A stretch of 40,652 bases of DNA from a virus. Where the stretch lies: IMG/VR virus record IMGVR_UViG_3300018411_000044, positions 1 through 40,652 of that record; one strand, given 5' to 3'. How positions within the stretch are numbered: position 1 is the stretch's first letter; every line of letters begins with the position of its first letter. A program made the translations under genes and the position numbers. Below the pieces are notes generated by a model, which was not told the DNA's origin, did not search any database, and saw only the letters and a list, made by a program, of their open reading frames with translations. This document shows, piece after piece, positions 1 to 8,164 of the stretch.

Positions 1-1
1 T

Positions 2-940
2 GCTAGCACTAACGTAGTAACTGTTGCTCCTACGGCCTCTGAGGTTGTCAGCATTGGCTACTCTATGGAAGGTCAGTATGTGATTAGTAACACCAGCTCT
101 GAATCTGTTGCTGTTGGTCTGCCTCTGATTAACGCAGTTGATAGTAATTGGTATTTCTTGTCAACTGAAAGCCATACAGATGCTGATATCAAAGCTGCTG
201 CTGCATATGCTGCCAGTGCAGACCCTAAACGTATGCATATCTATAGCATTTCAGATGTTGATACTAAGAATCCTGCATTGACCACTGATATTCTTTCTGA
301 ACTAAAAGCTCTAGCTTATGATACCTCCATTGGCTTCTATCATCCAGATGCAGATGAAGATTGGAGTGAAGGCGGTATTGTTGGTGCATGTGCCTCTATT
401 GACCCCAGCTTTGGTGATTCTTTGCACCTTAAAACTATGCCATCCATTAAAGTTTACAATACCTCTGTCACTGACCGTGAAGCAGTATGGACTAAGAATG
501 GTAACATTTATCGTACTGTTAAAGGTCAAAACGTTATTTGGGAAGGTAAAGTAGCATCAGGTCAATATTTTGATACTATTCGGTTTAGTCATTGGTTCGC
601 TGCAAAGCTTAGTGAGAGTACATTCGGTTATCTCTATCGCCGTAGCAACTTGGGACAAAGCATGAAGATGTCTGACCAAGATCTTCCTGTATTGCGCAGT
701 ATTTGGCTGAATGACCCAATTAATCCCGCAATTCGTAATGGTGGTATTCTAGATGGTTTCAGCTCAGATGGCACTGTAGATTACAGTCCAATTATTGTGA
801 TCCCACCACGTAACCAAATCCCAACTAACGACCTTGCAGCCCGTTTCCTTGATAATTGCCGCATTGAAGTTGTTTATAACAACAGCCTGCATTTCATCAA
901 GATCCGTGCATTTGTTGAACTTGACCGTATTACTGCTTAA
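2..940 (+). CDS. Tail sheath protein, DUF3383-like (5' end outside window)
   Basis: The reading frame is open from the first bases, so this is the C-terminal 312 residues of a longer protein. The first internal ATG at 65 is not taken as the start, because upstream codons are equally coding-like. The sequence has the DUF3383 character: a segment around AAAYAASADPKRMHIYS, then an alpha/beta region and a C-terminal stretch ending in FVELDRITA. DUF3383 proteins are sheath subunits of contractile tails. Position supports this, since the tail tube gene follows after 24 bases with its own ribosome site (AGGAG). The sheath contracts to drive the tube through the cell envelope. The family assignment is from memory of the pattern, not a search. 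Confidence 0.75.
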   Translation, partial: ASTNVVTVAPTASEVVSIGYSMEGQYVISNTSSESVAVGLPLINAVDSNWYFLSTESHTDADIKAAAAYAASADPKRMHIYSISDVDTKNPALTTDILSELKALAYDTSIGFYHPDADEDWSEGGIVGACASIDPSFGDSLHLKTMPSIKVYNTSVTDREAVWTKNGNIYRTVKGQNVIWEGKVASGQYFDTIRFSHWFAAKLSESTFGYLYRRSNLGQSMKMSDQDLPVLRSIWLNDPINPAIRNGGILDGFSSDGTVDYSPIIVIPPRNQIPTNDLAARFLDNCRIEVVYNNSLHFIKIRAFVELDRITA

Positions 941-964
941 TTGCTGAACAGGAGAAAATAAATA

Positions 965-1438
965 ATGTCTACACAACTACTTTCCTTGCAAGCATATGAC
1001 CCTAAGAACGTCAAGCTTTACTTGGGTGGTGTCCGTGCATATGGCTTTGCACCAGATACTAAGATTACTGTAAGCCGTAATAGTGATAATATCATGACTA
1101 TGACTGGCACTGATGGGGAGGCTTCTGCCGCCCTTTCTCGTGACCGCTCTGGTGTACTTACACTAAGCCTTCAGAATGCCTCTGGATTTAATGATTATTT
1201 GAGTGCTTGGCAAAAACAAGCAGATGCTACAGGTCTTGTATGGTTCCCTATTTTGCTTGAAGGTTCTCAAGGGCCAACTATTGCTTCTTTTGCGAATATC
1301 CAACGCCAACCCGATCTCACTTATGGGTCCGAAGTAGGTCAACTCGACTGGGAGCTTTTCGTCTTGGATTGCTGGTATGCTCCTTCTACTGCAACTGGTG
1401 TTCTTGGTGGTGCAGCAGGCTTCTTGGGTATCGTATAA
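965..1438 (+). CDS. Tail tube protein, DUF3277-like
   Basis: This 157-residue protein follows the sheath gene directly and precedes the tail chaperones, the usual place of the tube subunit. It has a DUF3277-like pattern: an early GGVRAYGFAPDTKITVSRN segment, then a TGTDGEASAALSRDRSGVLTLSLQ stretch read in parts as TGTDGEA and DRSGVLTLSL. These fit the beta-sandwich that stacks as hexameric rings inside the sheath. A strong ribosome site, AGGAG, lies 12 bases before the ATG. A terminator-like hairpin follows about 40 bases after the stop, which would favour high sheath and tube expression. Function is by family resemblance and gene order. Confidence 0.75.
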   Translation: MSTQLLSLQAYDPKNVKLYLGGVRAYGFAPDTKITVSRNSDNIMTMTGTDGEASAALSRDRSGVLTLSLQNASGFNDYLSAWQKQADATGLVWFPILLEGSQGPTIASFANIQRQPDLTYGSEVGQLDWELFVLDCWYAPSTATGVLGGAAGFLGIV

Positions 1439-1481
1439 GTACAATAATATAAATTAAAATAATAAAGTTTGCTATGTAGTT

Positions 1482-1508
1482 GGGTGTCAGAAATGGCACC
1501 CTCTTTTT
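1482..1508 (+). terminator. Rho-independent terminator after the tube gene
   Basis: A 7-bp stem (GGGTGTC with GGCACCC, one G-T pair) encloses a 6-base loop and is followed by TCTTTTTAA. It lies between the tube gene and the chaperone gene and probably limits transcription beyond the abundant sheath and tube. Confidence 0.75.
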
Positions 1509-1572
1509 AAGCAACAACAGTAACATTATCATAGATACAGTCAAATTTAACTACAAAGCTAAAGGATTTATA

Positions 1573-2028
1573 ATGGCAAAACAATTAATGACTCACGAAG
1601 TCACACTCTCTAATAAGCAAGATTACTTTATCACAGATTGGAGTACACGCAAGACATATCAGAATCTGTTTAAACTAGGTAAGTTGTTTGCACCTATGTC
1701 CTCTGCCCTTACAGAAGCATTGCAAGGGGGTGAACGGTTGAGTGAAGTAGTTCCGGGTGTATTGTTGTTTGTGTGTGAAGAACTTGATGACAAAGGTTTC
1801 GAGAAACTGTTTGCATTGATTACAGAAGATGTAACTGGTGCTGGCGGTGTTGGCAAGCTAGATATGGATGACCTAGAGCCACACGAAGTTCTTGAAATTC
1901 TGACAAAATGTTTGGAATATTATTACAAGGATTTTTTCGGCAAGGCCCTGAATCAAGTCAAAGAACTGGTTCAGGAAGCGCTGAAGGTGGCAAGTCTGGA
2001 CAATCAACTAAACAAGACAAAAAGTTAA
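1573..2028 (+). CDS. Tail assembly chaperone, short (zero-frame) form
   Basis: The protein has 151 residues and begins MAKQLMTHEV. The start at 1573 is chosen because an AAAGGA ribosome site lies just upstream, and the frame further upstream runs into the terminator hairpin. It sits between tube and tape measure genes, the position of lambda gpG-type chaperones, which coat the tape measure protein during tail assembly and are absent from the virion. The second half is acidic and helical. A slippery heptamer, T TTT TTC at 1932-1938, lies near the end, so a minority of ribosomes should make the longer form. Function is inferred from position and the frameshift arrangement. Confidence 0.75.
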   Translation: MAKQLMTHEVTLSNKQDYFITDWSTRKTYQNLFKLGKLFAPMSSALTEALQGGERLSEVVPGVLLFVCEELDDKGFEKLFALITEDVTGAGGVGKLDMDDLEPHEVLEILTKCLEYYYKDFFGKALNQVKELVQEALKVASLDNQLNKTKS

Positions 2029-2324
2029 GCAAAGAGGAAATAAGCTTAGTACTTAGAAAATCAAAACAGATCAAAATTAACCCTATAGTTAAAAAGGCCA
2101 TCCAGTATGTAGGGGAGAATTCCAATCTCGATTGGTTTGATATGTTAAGATTTAATGTCTTGAGTTCTACAAACGAAACAGTATCCTCTCTGGATGAAAT
2201 CTCAATGGATGATCTGTTTAGGTTGAACGATTATGTCCAAATGAAAACATTTGTAGAAAATGTTGCTCAAGCTATCCAAGATGACGAAGTAGAAAGAATG
2301 AACAACAAACCAAGACGTTCATAA
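1573..2324 (+). CDS. Tail assembly chaperone, frameshifted (GT-like) form
   Basis: This is the predicted product of the -1 slip at 1938: 122 residues from the zero frame plus 128 residues from the second frame, 250 in total. The downstream part (about 1938-2324) has no ribosome site of its own where its first ATG falls (1908, inside the first gene). It begins with a flexible linker and continues into a helical domain ending NNKPRRS. In lambda and most long-tailed phages the G and GT chaperones are made in a fixed ratio by such slippage, and the T part recruits the tube protein to the tape measure. The fusion is inferred. The two overlapping frames and the heptamer are seen directly. Confidence 0.65.
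1932..1938 (+). other. -1 ribosomal frameshift site (T TTT TTC)
   Basis: In the zero frame the codons are GAT TTT TTC, giving the heptamer T TTT TTC of the X XXY YYZ type. A one-base backward slip re-pairs both tRNAs, and reading continues from CGG at 1938 in the -1 frame, which stays open to 2324. The -1 frame right after the site encodes a Gly/Ser/Gln-rich stretch that looks like a linker. A weaker candidate is the A5 run at about 2018-2022. Confidence 0.65.
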
Positions 2325-2340
2325 TTTGTAAGAAAGCTCT

Positions 2341-2378
2341 TAGGCTGCCCCTGAAAAAGGTGGCGGCTTATTTTGTTT
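2341..2378 (+). terminator. Terminator-like hairpin before the tape measure gene
   Basis: TAGGCTGCC pairs with GGCGGCTTA (9 bp, two wobble pairs) around a 12-base loop, followed by TTTTGTTT. It could reduce expression of the low-copy tape measure protein compared with the chaperones. Confidence 0.55.
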
Positions 2379-2403
2379 CACAACAATATAAATGTGAGGA
2401 AAA

Positions 2404-3504
2404 GTGACAGAAATAAATGTGAGCAAAATCACAAATATTGTAACCTTCAAAGTTGACAACGCCTCGTATAAACGTGCATTGATGGCTATACGAAAAGTTG
2501 GCGCAGAGTGGGCAAAGGTACAGGGGAAGATCAGTTCGTCTATGTCTGCTGGACGGAGGATTGCAGGAACATCTGGTAGAGGAGGCGGTGGAAGTCGGAG
2601 TCAATTTGTTGGCCCTATGCCATTTTCCCCCGGAACCAATACTAAAATGCAGCAACGGGAAGCAAAGAAGGCAGTTCAAGAACAAGCACGAATTGCAAGA
2701 CAAACAGAAACAGCCACAAAAAAGCATAATGATACTCTTAGAAAATTAAGAGAGATTGATGCTCGCAGGCAAGAGTCAGAAGCAAAACGGCAAGAGCAGT
2801 TTAAGAATAAGATTGCAGGGCAATTCATGGGACCCATGCCTTCTCGTGATATGTTGATAGCTCGCAGAGAAGCAATACGAAATCAACGAAATGAAGCTAA
2901 TAGGTCTGCAAGAGCCCAAGAGACCATTAGTGCGGGAAATATCAGACGCACAAGTATGTTTGGTGGGGCCGGAAATGCAGCAATGGGTTCACAAATAGCA
3001 TCGTTGAATGCTCAATTAAAATCTGGTGCAATTAGTTTACAAGTCTATAGACAAAGTGTAGCAGCACTAGAGCGCGATTTCAAACGAGCTAGTGCAGGCG
3101 GTAGAGATTTCCTTGGAACATTACGAGAAGTCCGTTCAGCGTTTATTGCTTTGACAGCAGCAAACCTTGCATTTACAGGTGGTGCAGCAGTTATGCGAAC
3201 TGGACAGATGTTTGAAGGTATTAATGCTGCAATGTCCATGACATCTGATAGCACATCTGAAACAGCTTCTAAGATTCAATTTATTAGAGACGAAGCTTAT
3301 AGACTGGGCCTTGATTTGAAGACAGCCGCCCAAGGTTTTACTCAGATGAGTGTAGCGGGTAAAGAGGTTATGAACGGCGGACAGATGCAAGAACTGTTCA
3401 CAGGCTTCTCCGAATATGCAACCGCCCTCGGCGTTGACCAATTCAGGTATGAAAAAGGTATTTTAGCTATTGGTCAAATGTTAAATAAACAACAAATCAT
3501 GGCT
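2404..3504 (+). CDS. Tape measure protein, exon 1
   Basis: This exon codes for residues 1-367. It starts at GTG 2404, with GAGGA 4 bases upstream. The N-terminal half is rich in Lys, Arg, Gln and Ala with long helices. From about residue 265 there is the conserved tape measure segment (MTSDSTSETASKIQFIRDEA, then FTGFSEYATALG and FRYEKGILAIGQML). The reading frame hits TAA at 3505, in the middle of the motif that in relatives continues with AEELKGQL. The last seven exon bases, CATGGCT, pair with GGTCATG at 3514-3520 and end in the U-G pair typical of a group I 5' splice site. The spliced protein has 732 residues. It sets tail length and is expelled on injection. Confidence 0.85.
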
Positions 3505-3753
3505 TAATTCTTGGGTCATGTAAAACCCGTCTAAACGGGGGACATCCTAATGGGACAATCCCGTGCTAAATGAAACAATTGTTTCTAAATGCCTAACGAC
3601 TAATCGTGATGAGTGTAGCGATGTAGGGTCAAGCGACTCGAAACGGCGGGCCATAATATTTATGGAAGATATAGTCTAAACATCTGTAGTAATACAGAGC
3701 GGAGATTAATACAATCTCGGGCTAAGTGTAGCGAACTTAGTTGAATATACTTG
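3505..3753 (+). ncRNA. Group I intron 1 of the tape measure gene (no ORF)
   Basis: The sequence closely follows the T4 td intron core. It begins TAATTCTTGGGT and contains GTCTAAACGGGG, GGGACAATCCCGTGCTAAAT, GGGTCAAGCGACTCGAAACG and AGATATAGTCT, ending in G at 3753. P1 is 3498-3504 with 3514-3520. A P10 pairing is visible between TTCTT (3508-3512) and AGGAA (3755-3759) in the next exon. The intron is only 249 bases and has no endonuclease gene, so it is either an immobile relic or mobilised in trans. Self-splicing is inferred from the intact core. Confidence 0.9.
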
Positions 3754-3772
3754 GAGGAATTGAAGGGCCAGT
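3754..3772 (+). CDS. Tape measure protein, 19-nt micro-exon (exon 2)
   Basis: Between the two introns lie 19 bases reading GAG GAA TTG AAG GGC CAG T, which code for EELKGQ plus the first base of a Leu codon. Joined to its neighbours it gives MA-EELKGQ-LAEQMPGA, which restores a segment widely conserved in tape measure proteins. The first bases form P10 with intron 1 and the last six (GCCAGT) form P1 with intron 2, so almost the whole exon is used twice in splicing. No other reading of 3505-4859 as one intron keeps these residues. Confidence 0.85.
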
Positions 3773-4859
3773 AGAAAAATCTGCTTGCTGGCGTTAAACC
3801 AATCTAATTGCGGGAAGTTCTTGTCAGGTGTTGACTACTCTCTCCAGATAGTGATATACTGGATAAACTGAAGGTAATGCTTCAGCGATAGTAAAAACGT
3901 TAACAATAGAGAAAATCCGCAGCGAATATACTTAGAAATATTCTCTCGAAAATCAGTAAGGAGATAAAATGAAACAAACACCTTTTGCAAAAGATTATTA
4001 TTTAGATGAAGAGGGTAATATTTATTCTTGTAAACGAGGATGGAAGAAAAGGAAATTAAATCCCGGAGTAGATCCTCGCGCAGGTGGCTACAGAAGGATG
4101 CAAATAGTTCTTGATAGCGGCGAGAAAGTTTCTATGTTTATCCATAGATTAATGGCTCTAACCTACCTACCCAATCCAGAAAATAAAGAAGAAGTGAACC
4201 ATATTGATGGTAACAAGTTAAACAATAAGCTATCAAACCTTGAATGGGTTACTAAGAAAGAAAATATGCTTCACGCTCATAAATTAAAACTTAGAGATAA
4301 TACAGGAGAAGGAAACCCTCGTAAAATTTTATCAGAAGAAGAGGTTTTAGAAATATACGAAGCCCTATATGACGGTGCAAGAAATTGTGACATGGCTGAC
4401 AAATATAATGTCGATAGAGGTACAATAGCTAGTATAAAATCTAAACAAAACTGGTCTCATATTTTAGAAAATTTACCTGACATAAATATAAAAACAAAAA
4501 GTAAAACTTTATCTGAAAATACAGTAAGATGGGTTTGCTCTGAATTGCAAAAAGGTACAAAAATGACAGAAATTCTAAAGCAGTCTACAAATCAATTACT
4601 AACAATTGATAAAATTTATGATATAAAACGTAGACGTAGTTTTTTATGGGTTTCTAAAGATTACGATTTCTAAGTATTGTGCTCAACGACTACCTGTGAT
4701 GAATGTAGCAGGGTAGCACCAAGCGGTGCGAAATGGTTGGCTGTTTATAAATAAACAGAAGATATAGTCTGAACTTCTATGGAGACATAGAGCAGCAGCT
4801 AATGTTGATAAACATAAGTGATGCGGGAGAGGTCTAGCGAATCTCTCTGAACACAATTG
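3773..4859 (+). ncRNA. Group I intron 2 of the tape measure gene, with HNH gene
   Basis: The intron starts after T3772. P1 is exon GCCAGT (3767-3772) with GCTGGC (3787-3792), ending in a U-G pair. P10 is TCTGCT (3780-3785) with AGCAGA (4861-4866) in exon 3, a perfect 6-bp match. Core elements AATTGCGGGAA (about 3808) and AATCCGCAGC (about 3914) lie before the endonuclease gene. CACCAAGCGGTGCGAAA and AGAAGATATAGTCTGAAC lie after it, and the intron ends TGAACACAATTG. The endonuclease gene sits in a peripheral loop and leaves the ribozyme core intact. Confidence 0.9.
3969..4673 (+). CDS. Intron-encoded HNH homing endonuclease
   Basis: This 234-residue protein lies wholly inside tape measure intron 2, with AAGGAG 8 bases before its ATG. 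The N-terminus (residues about 5-45, YYLDEEGNIYS and GGYRRMQIVL) is NUMOD4-like. The HNH part runs from FIHRLMALTYLPNP to VNHIDGNKLNNKLSNLEWVT, about residues 57-99. The C-terminal half has two helix-turn-helix-like segments (ILSEEEVLEIYEAL, and DKYNVDRGTIASIKSKQNW), which is usual for DNA-binding regions of this family. It should cut intronless alleles of the tape measure gene and promote intron spread. The target site is inferred to be near the exon 2/exon 3 junction. Confidence 0.9.
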   Translation: MKQTPFAKDYYLDEEGNIYSCKRGWKKRKLNPGVDPRAGGYRRMQIVLDSGEKVSMFIHRLMALTYLPNPENKEEVNHIDGNKLNNKLSNLEWVTKKENMLHAHKLKLRDNTGEGNPRKILSEEEVLEIYEALYDGARNCDMADKYNVDRGTIASIKSKQNWSHILENLPDINIKTKSKTLSENTVRWVCSELQKGTKMTEILKQSTNQLLTIDKIYDIKRRRSFLWVSKDYDF

Positions 4860-5938
4860 TAGCAGAACAAATGCCGGGTGCAATGGATGCATTCGTTAAA
4901 GCAGCAAGGGAAGCTTTTAATGATGAAAACATAGGTACTCCTGAACTGTTTAAGTTGATGGAGGGTGGGAAACTCCTTTCAAAAGATATCCTCCCACTTG
5001 TTGGTAAGTATATGTCTGAAGCAGCCAAGAAAGGTGGGGCACTTGAAAAAATGCTCAATAGTAACGGTGTTGCAATGCGCCGCCTGCAACAAACATGGAC
5101 TAGTTTCCAAAATGAAATATTCATGGGCGGTTTCGGAGAAGCATTAACAAGGACATTCAACATCTTAGCTTTCTCTCTTAAAAATAATGAGCAACTAGCC
5201 AAATCGTTGGGTGGTGTTTTTGGTGGATTAGTTGATGGATTTATTTACTTTTATGGCACTATCCATGACTACTCTATCTTGGCTTGGCACGCAATAAATA
5301 CTGAGCTCCTTACTCCACTGAAAGAGGTAATCCCTATTTTAAACGAGGTTGGAGCAAAAGATGCAGCTTGGCTAGCAGGTTGGATTGTAGCAGCAGGAAT
5401 ATTTAAGAATATCGCAGGATTTTTAGGGTCAATTGTTGCAGCATTGATTAAAATACCTAAACTGTTGCCCGCAGCATTGCCGGGAGTAGAGGCCGCCACC
5501 GCAGGTGCAGCAGGAGGAGCTAGTGTTGGTGCAGGAACAGCGGCAGCAGGTGTCGGGGTAGGTGCAACAATGAGTAGGTTGTTAGGCTTCGGACCTCTTG
5601 CGGGTGCAGCAGGGCAGGGTTATTTTTTCCATAATTTTGTACAAGATTATTTTGTCCCTTGGCAGAAGAGTGTAGTTGATTCTATGTTTGGAGGAAATAA
5701 ACTCAGGACAGACTTGAGACCATCGCTACAAGGAAGTGTGTCAGCTCCTACCATGGAAACTTACCCGTACTCCCCTATGATGCGAGGTATGCCGTATATT
5801 CCCGGCAGTGTCAATAAACCAATGGAACCTCAAGAATTGAAAATTAAAGTTATACCTAATGATACTAAATTCTCAGAGGTAATTAGATTGGAAATTGAAG
5901 CCAACAACAATAAAGTATATAATCAACTTACCGATTAA
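4860..5938 (+). CDS. Tape measure protein, exon 3
   Basis: This exon codes for about 359 residues, from the split Leu codon (T3772 plus TA at 4860-4861) through AEQMPGAMDAFVKAAREAF to the stop at 5936. The ATG at 4871 would look like a start in an unspliced annotation, but it has no ribosome site and the protein begins mid-motif. Hydrophobic segments occur at DAAWLAGWIVAAGIFKNIAGFLGSIVAAL and in a Gly/Ala-rich stretch (AALPGVEAATAGAAGGASVG), as expected of the membrane-active part of a tape measure. The C-terminus is soluble and would contact the tail tip hub. Confidence 0.85.
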
Positions 5939-5950
5939 TAGACAATCAAA

Positions 5951-5977
5951 AGGGTTGTTAATTCAACCCTTTATTTT
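5951..5977 (+). terminator. Rho-independent terminator after the tape measure gene
   Basis: AGGGTTG and CAACCCT form a perfect 7-bp stem around TTAATT, followed by TTATTTT. It closes the sheath-to-tape-measure transcription unit. Confidence 0.8.
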
Positions 5978-6018
5978 CTATTGTTTATAATTTTAATATT
6001 TAAAGCATTGTTAAACTC

Positions 6019-6047
6019 TTGAATATTTTATGTTTTTGTGATAATAT
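6019..6047 (+). promoter_or_regulatory. Sigma70-type promoter for the baseplate genes
   Basis: TTGAAT and TAATAT are 17 bases apart, with a TG one base before the -10 (extended -10). It lies just after the preceding terminator and about 50 bases before the first baseplate gene. The region is very AT-rich, so chance matches are possible, but spacing and position fit well. Confidence 0.5.
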
Positions 6048-6098
6048 TATTTATAAGTTTTATGGTGTTATTGAAACTTAATAATATAGGAATTAGTA

Positions 6099-6812
6099 AT
6101 GGCTTATACAATGTTTATAAGTGGACTAAGAGGTGGCAAACAAGCCATCGATAATAGGTCAAGATTGAGAAATGTAGATGACTCTGAAATAGTCATGATT
6201 TTTGACAGTGTTGATAACTACAATATCTCCTTGCAGAATGAAAAAACACAATACCCTATTGAATCTAGGTCTAACGTAACAGACCATGTTTTTAGTCCAG
6301 ATGGCAAATTTAGTTTTGTTGGTCGTATTACTACTGCACCTTATTTAGTTAGGAAAAGAGTGGAGTGGGATATAAATACTGATGAAAAATCACCAAAAAC
6401 TTCAGAGCGTATAAATAAAGCTTATGAGGTGTTAAAAGCAGCTCGTGACAGCCGCTCTGGGATATCTTTAGAATTTGAAGAAGGATCCCTTAGTAATTAT
6501 GTTATCAGCTCTGTTGAAATGAACCGTGAAGGCCCCACAGACCAGATGGTATTCAATATCTCACTAAGTGAAATGAGAACTGTTACTGTAGGTAAAACTG
6601 TCCTTGCTATGAATGTAGGGGATAGTCTTAAAAACACTGCAAAAACAAACACGAATAAAGGGGCAAAACAAGGGGACGTTCCGGCTATACTAGACAGGAA
6701 AAACGTGCAAGTAACAACTGGAAGAAACGTACTTAACAAAAATGAGGCTGAATTTTTAGAGAAAAAATTAACAACTGTTGTGCCAGCAGGCCAAGTCCCT
6801 AATAAACTATAA
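6099..6812 (+). CDS. Dit-like baseplate/tail-tip protein
   Basis: The protein has 237 residues and is the first baseplate gene after the tape measure. Residues about 35-105 (MIFDSVDNYNISLQNEK, ESRSNVTDHVFSPDGKFSFVG) match the TDHV...P...F.G pattern of Dit-like phage tail proteins, which form the ring joining tube and baseplate. The region YEVLKAARDSRSGISLEFEEG also fits. The C-terminal 70 residues are polar, with many Asn, Thr and Lys. The plug gene starts 11 bases after the stop. The assignment rests on this pattern and on gene order. Confidence 0.55.
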   Translation: MAYTMFISGLRGGKQAIDNRSRLRNVDDSEIVMIFDSVDNYNISLQNEKTQYPIESRSNVTDHVFSPDGKFSFVGRITTAPYLVRKRVEWDINTDEKSPKTSERINKAYEVLKAARDSRSGISLEFEEGSLSNYVISSVEMNREGPTDQMVFNISLSEMRTVTVGKTVLAMNVGDSLKNTAKTNTNKGAKQGDVPAILDRKNVQVTTGRNVLNKNEAEFLEKKLTTVVPAGQVPNKL

Positions 6813-6823
6813 GAGGCAACAAT

Positions 6824-7156
6824 ATGTCTACCTCACAAGTATTTAACATAGAAGACGGGGATCCAGACCAAACTCAACGTATTATCATAGATGATAAAAC
6901 CTATGGAGTCAGGTTCATATATAATGAACGAGGTGAAAGTTGGACAATGTATATTGGTAATGTTGGTGCTGATCCTACAGTTTCTTTTAAATTGTCGTCA
7001 TTTACCGAACACTTGACACCCTACAACTACAGTACCAATCTGCCGGCTGGTGAAATCATTGCGGCGGCCCTGCGAGATTACGATACAAGAGTTACACAAT
7101 ACAATGTTGGCCCTTCAAAACAAATTGAGCTATGGTATAACAGTCCCGACAGTTGA
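6824..7156 (+). CDS. Baseplate plug-like protein (DUF6983-like)
   Basis: This protein of 110 residues carries the compact pattern of baseplate plug proteins known from the cyanophage Pam3 baseplate. The segment IIIDDKTYGVRFIYNERGESWTM is followed by YIGNVGADPTVSFKLSS. Its place between the Dit-like gene and the hub gene is the usual one. The plug closes the central channel beneath the tube and is displaced on firing. AGAGG lies 11 bases before the ATG. Confidence 0.6.
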   Translation: MSTSQVFNIEDGDPDQTQRIIIDDKTYGVRFIYNERGESWTMYIGNVGADPTVSFKLSSFTEHLTPYNYSTNLPAGEIIAAALRDYDTRVTQYNVGPSKQIELWYNSPDS

Positions 7157-7213
7157 AGACTGAAGGATATAATAACCCATGGGTATTAATAGTTAACAGT
7201 AGGGGTGTGTCCT

Positions 7214-8128
7214 GTGAGAACATATAATTTCATTATTGGTAAGCCAGTTAGATTCACAGGAAATACAATTAACATCCAAGAATCTGTTGATAAATCTGAA
7301 AACAATGCTTACCAGATAAAAGATAGTTTACAGATAGAGTTTGAGGTTGTCAAGGACAATACCGATAAACCAAACAAAGCCTACGTTACTGCCTACAACC
7401 TACCAGACACAATTGTACAATATCTAAAAGATAACCTCGATAACTCATTAGGTGGGATATTAGAAGCAGGACAAGATGGAAATAATGTCCAAGTCTTTGC
7501 TGGTGCAGTTGAATATATGGAAGATAGTTGGGACAGACATACACGGAAAACTAAGTTTATCTTTGGGGATGCAAAACAAAATTTAGCTTATGCTAAAACT
7601 AACAGGGCTTACCGTGCTGGAACTTCTGCAAACAAAATCATCAGCGATCTAGTTTCAGATATGAAACTCCCCGTTGGGCGTATTGCCAATGTATCTGGTT
7701 CAATTCAATCTGCTCGTTCATTCTCTGGGAAATGCTCAGATAACCTTTCTAAGTTCTGTAAAGAGTTTGGGGCTAATTTCTCAGTTCAAGATGGTGCAAG
7801 CTATATTACAGTAACAGGTAAGCGCTTTGAACAATTTGTTTATGAGATAAGTGAAGAAACAGGAATGATTGGTTCGCCTTCTCCTAAACAACCCTACATG
7901 AGTAAAGTTACCAAAGCCGCACAAGATGCAACAAAAGAAGATGTCGGTCTTGAAGTCAAAACACAACTGTTAGGTGCCATTATTCCAGAGTCTACTATTT
8001 ACTTAAAGTCTAGATATTACGATGGATTTTATAAAGTAATTAAAGTAACACACAGTGGAAGTTATGAAGGTGGAGATTGGACGAGTACACTGCAACTTGT
8101 AGAAACAACAGGAACATTAGTGCAATAA
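7214..8128 (+). CDS. Baseplate hub protein (gp44/D-like)
   Basis: The start is placed at GTG 7214 (MRTYNFIIGKP), because AGGGG lies 8 bases upstream; the GTG at 7205 overlaps that ribosome site. The product has 304 residues. It shows the layout of tail hub proteins: an N-terminal beta domain with YVTAYNLPDTIVQYL, then a gp27-like pair of domains around AGAVEYMEDSWDRHTR and ISDLVSDMKLP, and a C-terminal segment (YLKSRYYDGFYKVIKVTHSG) typical of hub proteins that carry the spike. It precedes the spike gene, with which it should form the central trimer. Confidence 0.6.
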   Translation: MRTYNFIIGKPVRFTGNTINIQESVDKSENNAYQIKDSLQIEFEVVKDNTDKPNKAYVTAYNLPDTIVQYLKDNLDNSLGGILEAGQDGNNVQVFAGAVEYMEDSWDRHTRKTKFIFGDAKQNLAYAKTNRAYRAGTSANKIISDLVSDMKLPVGRIANVSGSIQSARSFSGKCSDNLSKFCKEFGANFSVQDGASYITVTGKRFEQFVYEISEETGMIGSPSPKQPYMSKVTKAAQDATKEDVGLEVKTQLLGAIIPESTIYLKSRYYDGFYKVIKVTHSGSYEGGDWTSTLQLVETTGTLVQ

Positions 8129-8164
8129 TCATTAATTATGTAGTTGTAATTTAAGGAGGTATAG

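Noticed and set aside
1480-1572. Longer N-terminus for the tail chaperone starting at 1480
   Set aside because: It would be translated from within the terminator hairpin, has no ribosome site, and the ATG at 1573 has one.
3505-4859. A single large intron covering the whole gap in the tape measure gene
   Set aside because: There are two separate cores, each with its own P1 and P10, and the 19 bases between them code for the conserved EELKGQ. One intron would delete these residues and change the frame.
7175-7184. Palindrome ACCCATGGGT between the plug and hub genes
   Set aside because: It is a perfect but short 10-bp palindrome without T-run, promoter or second copy. It could be chance.
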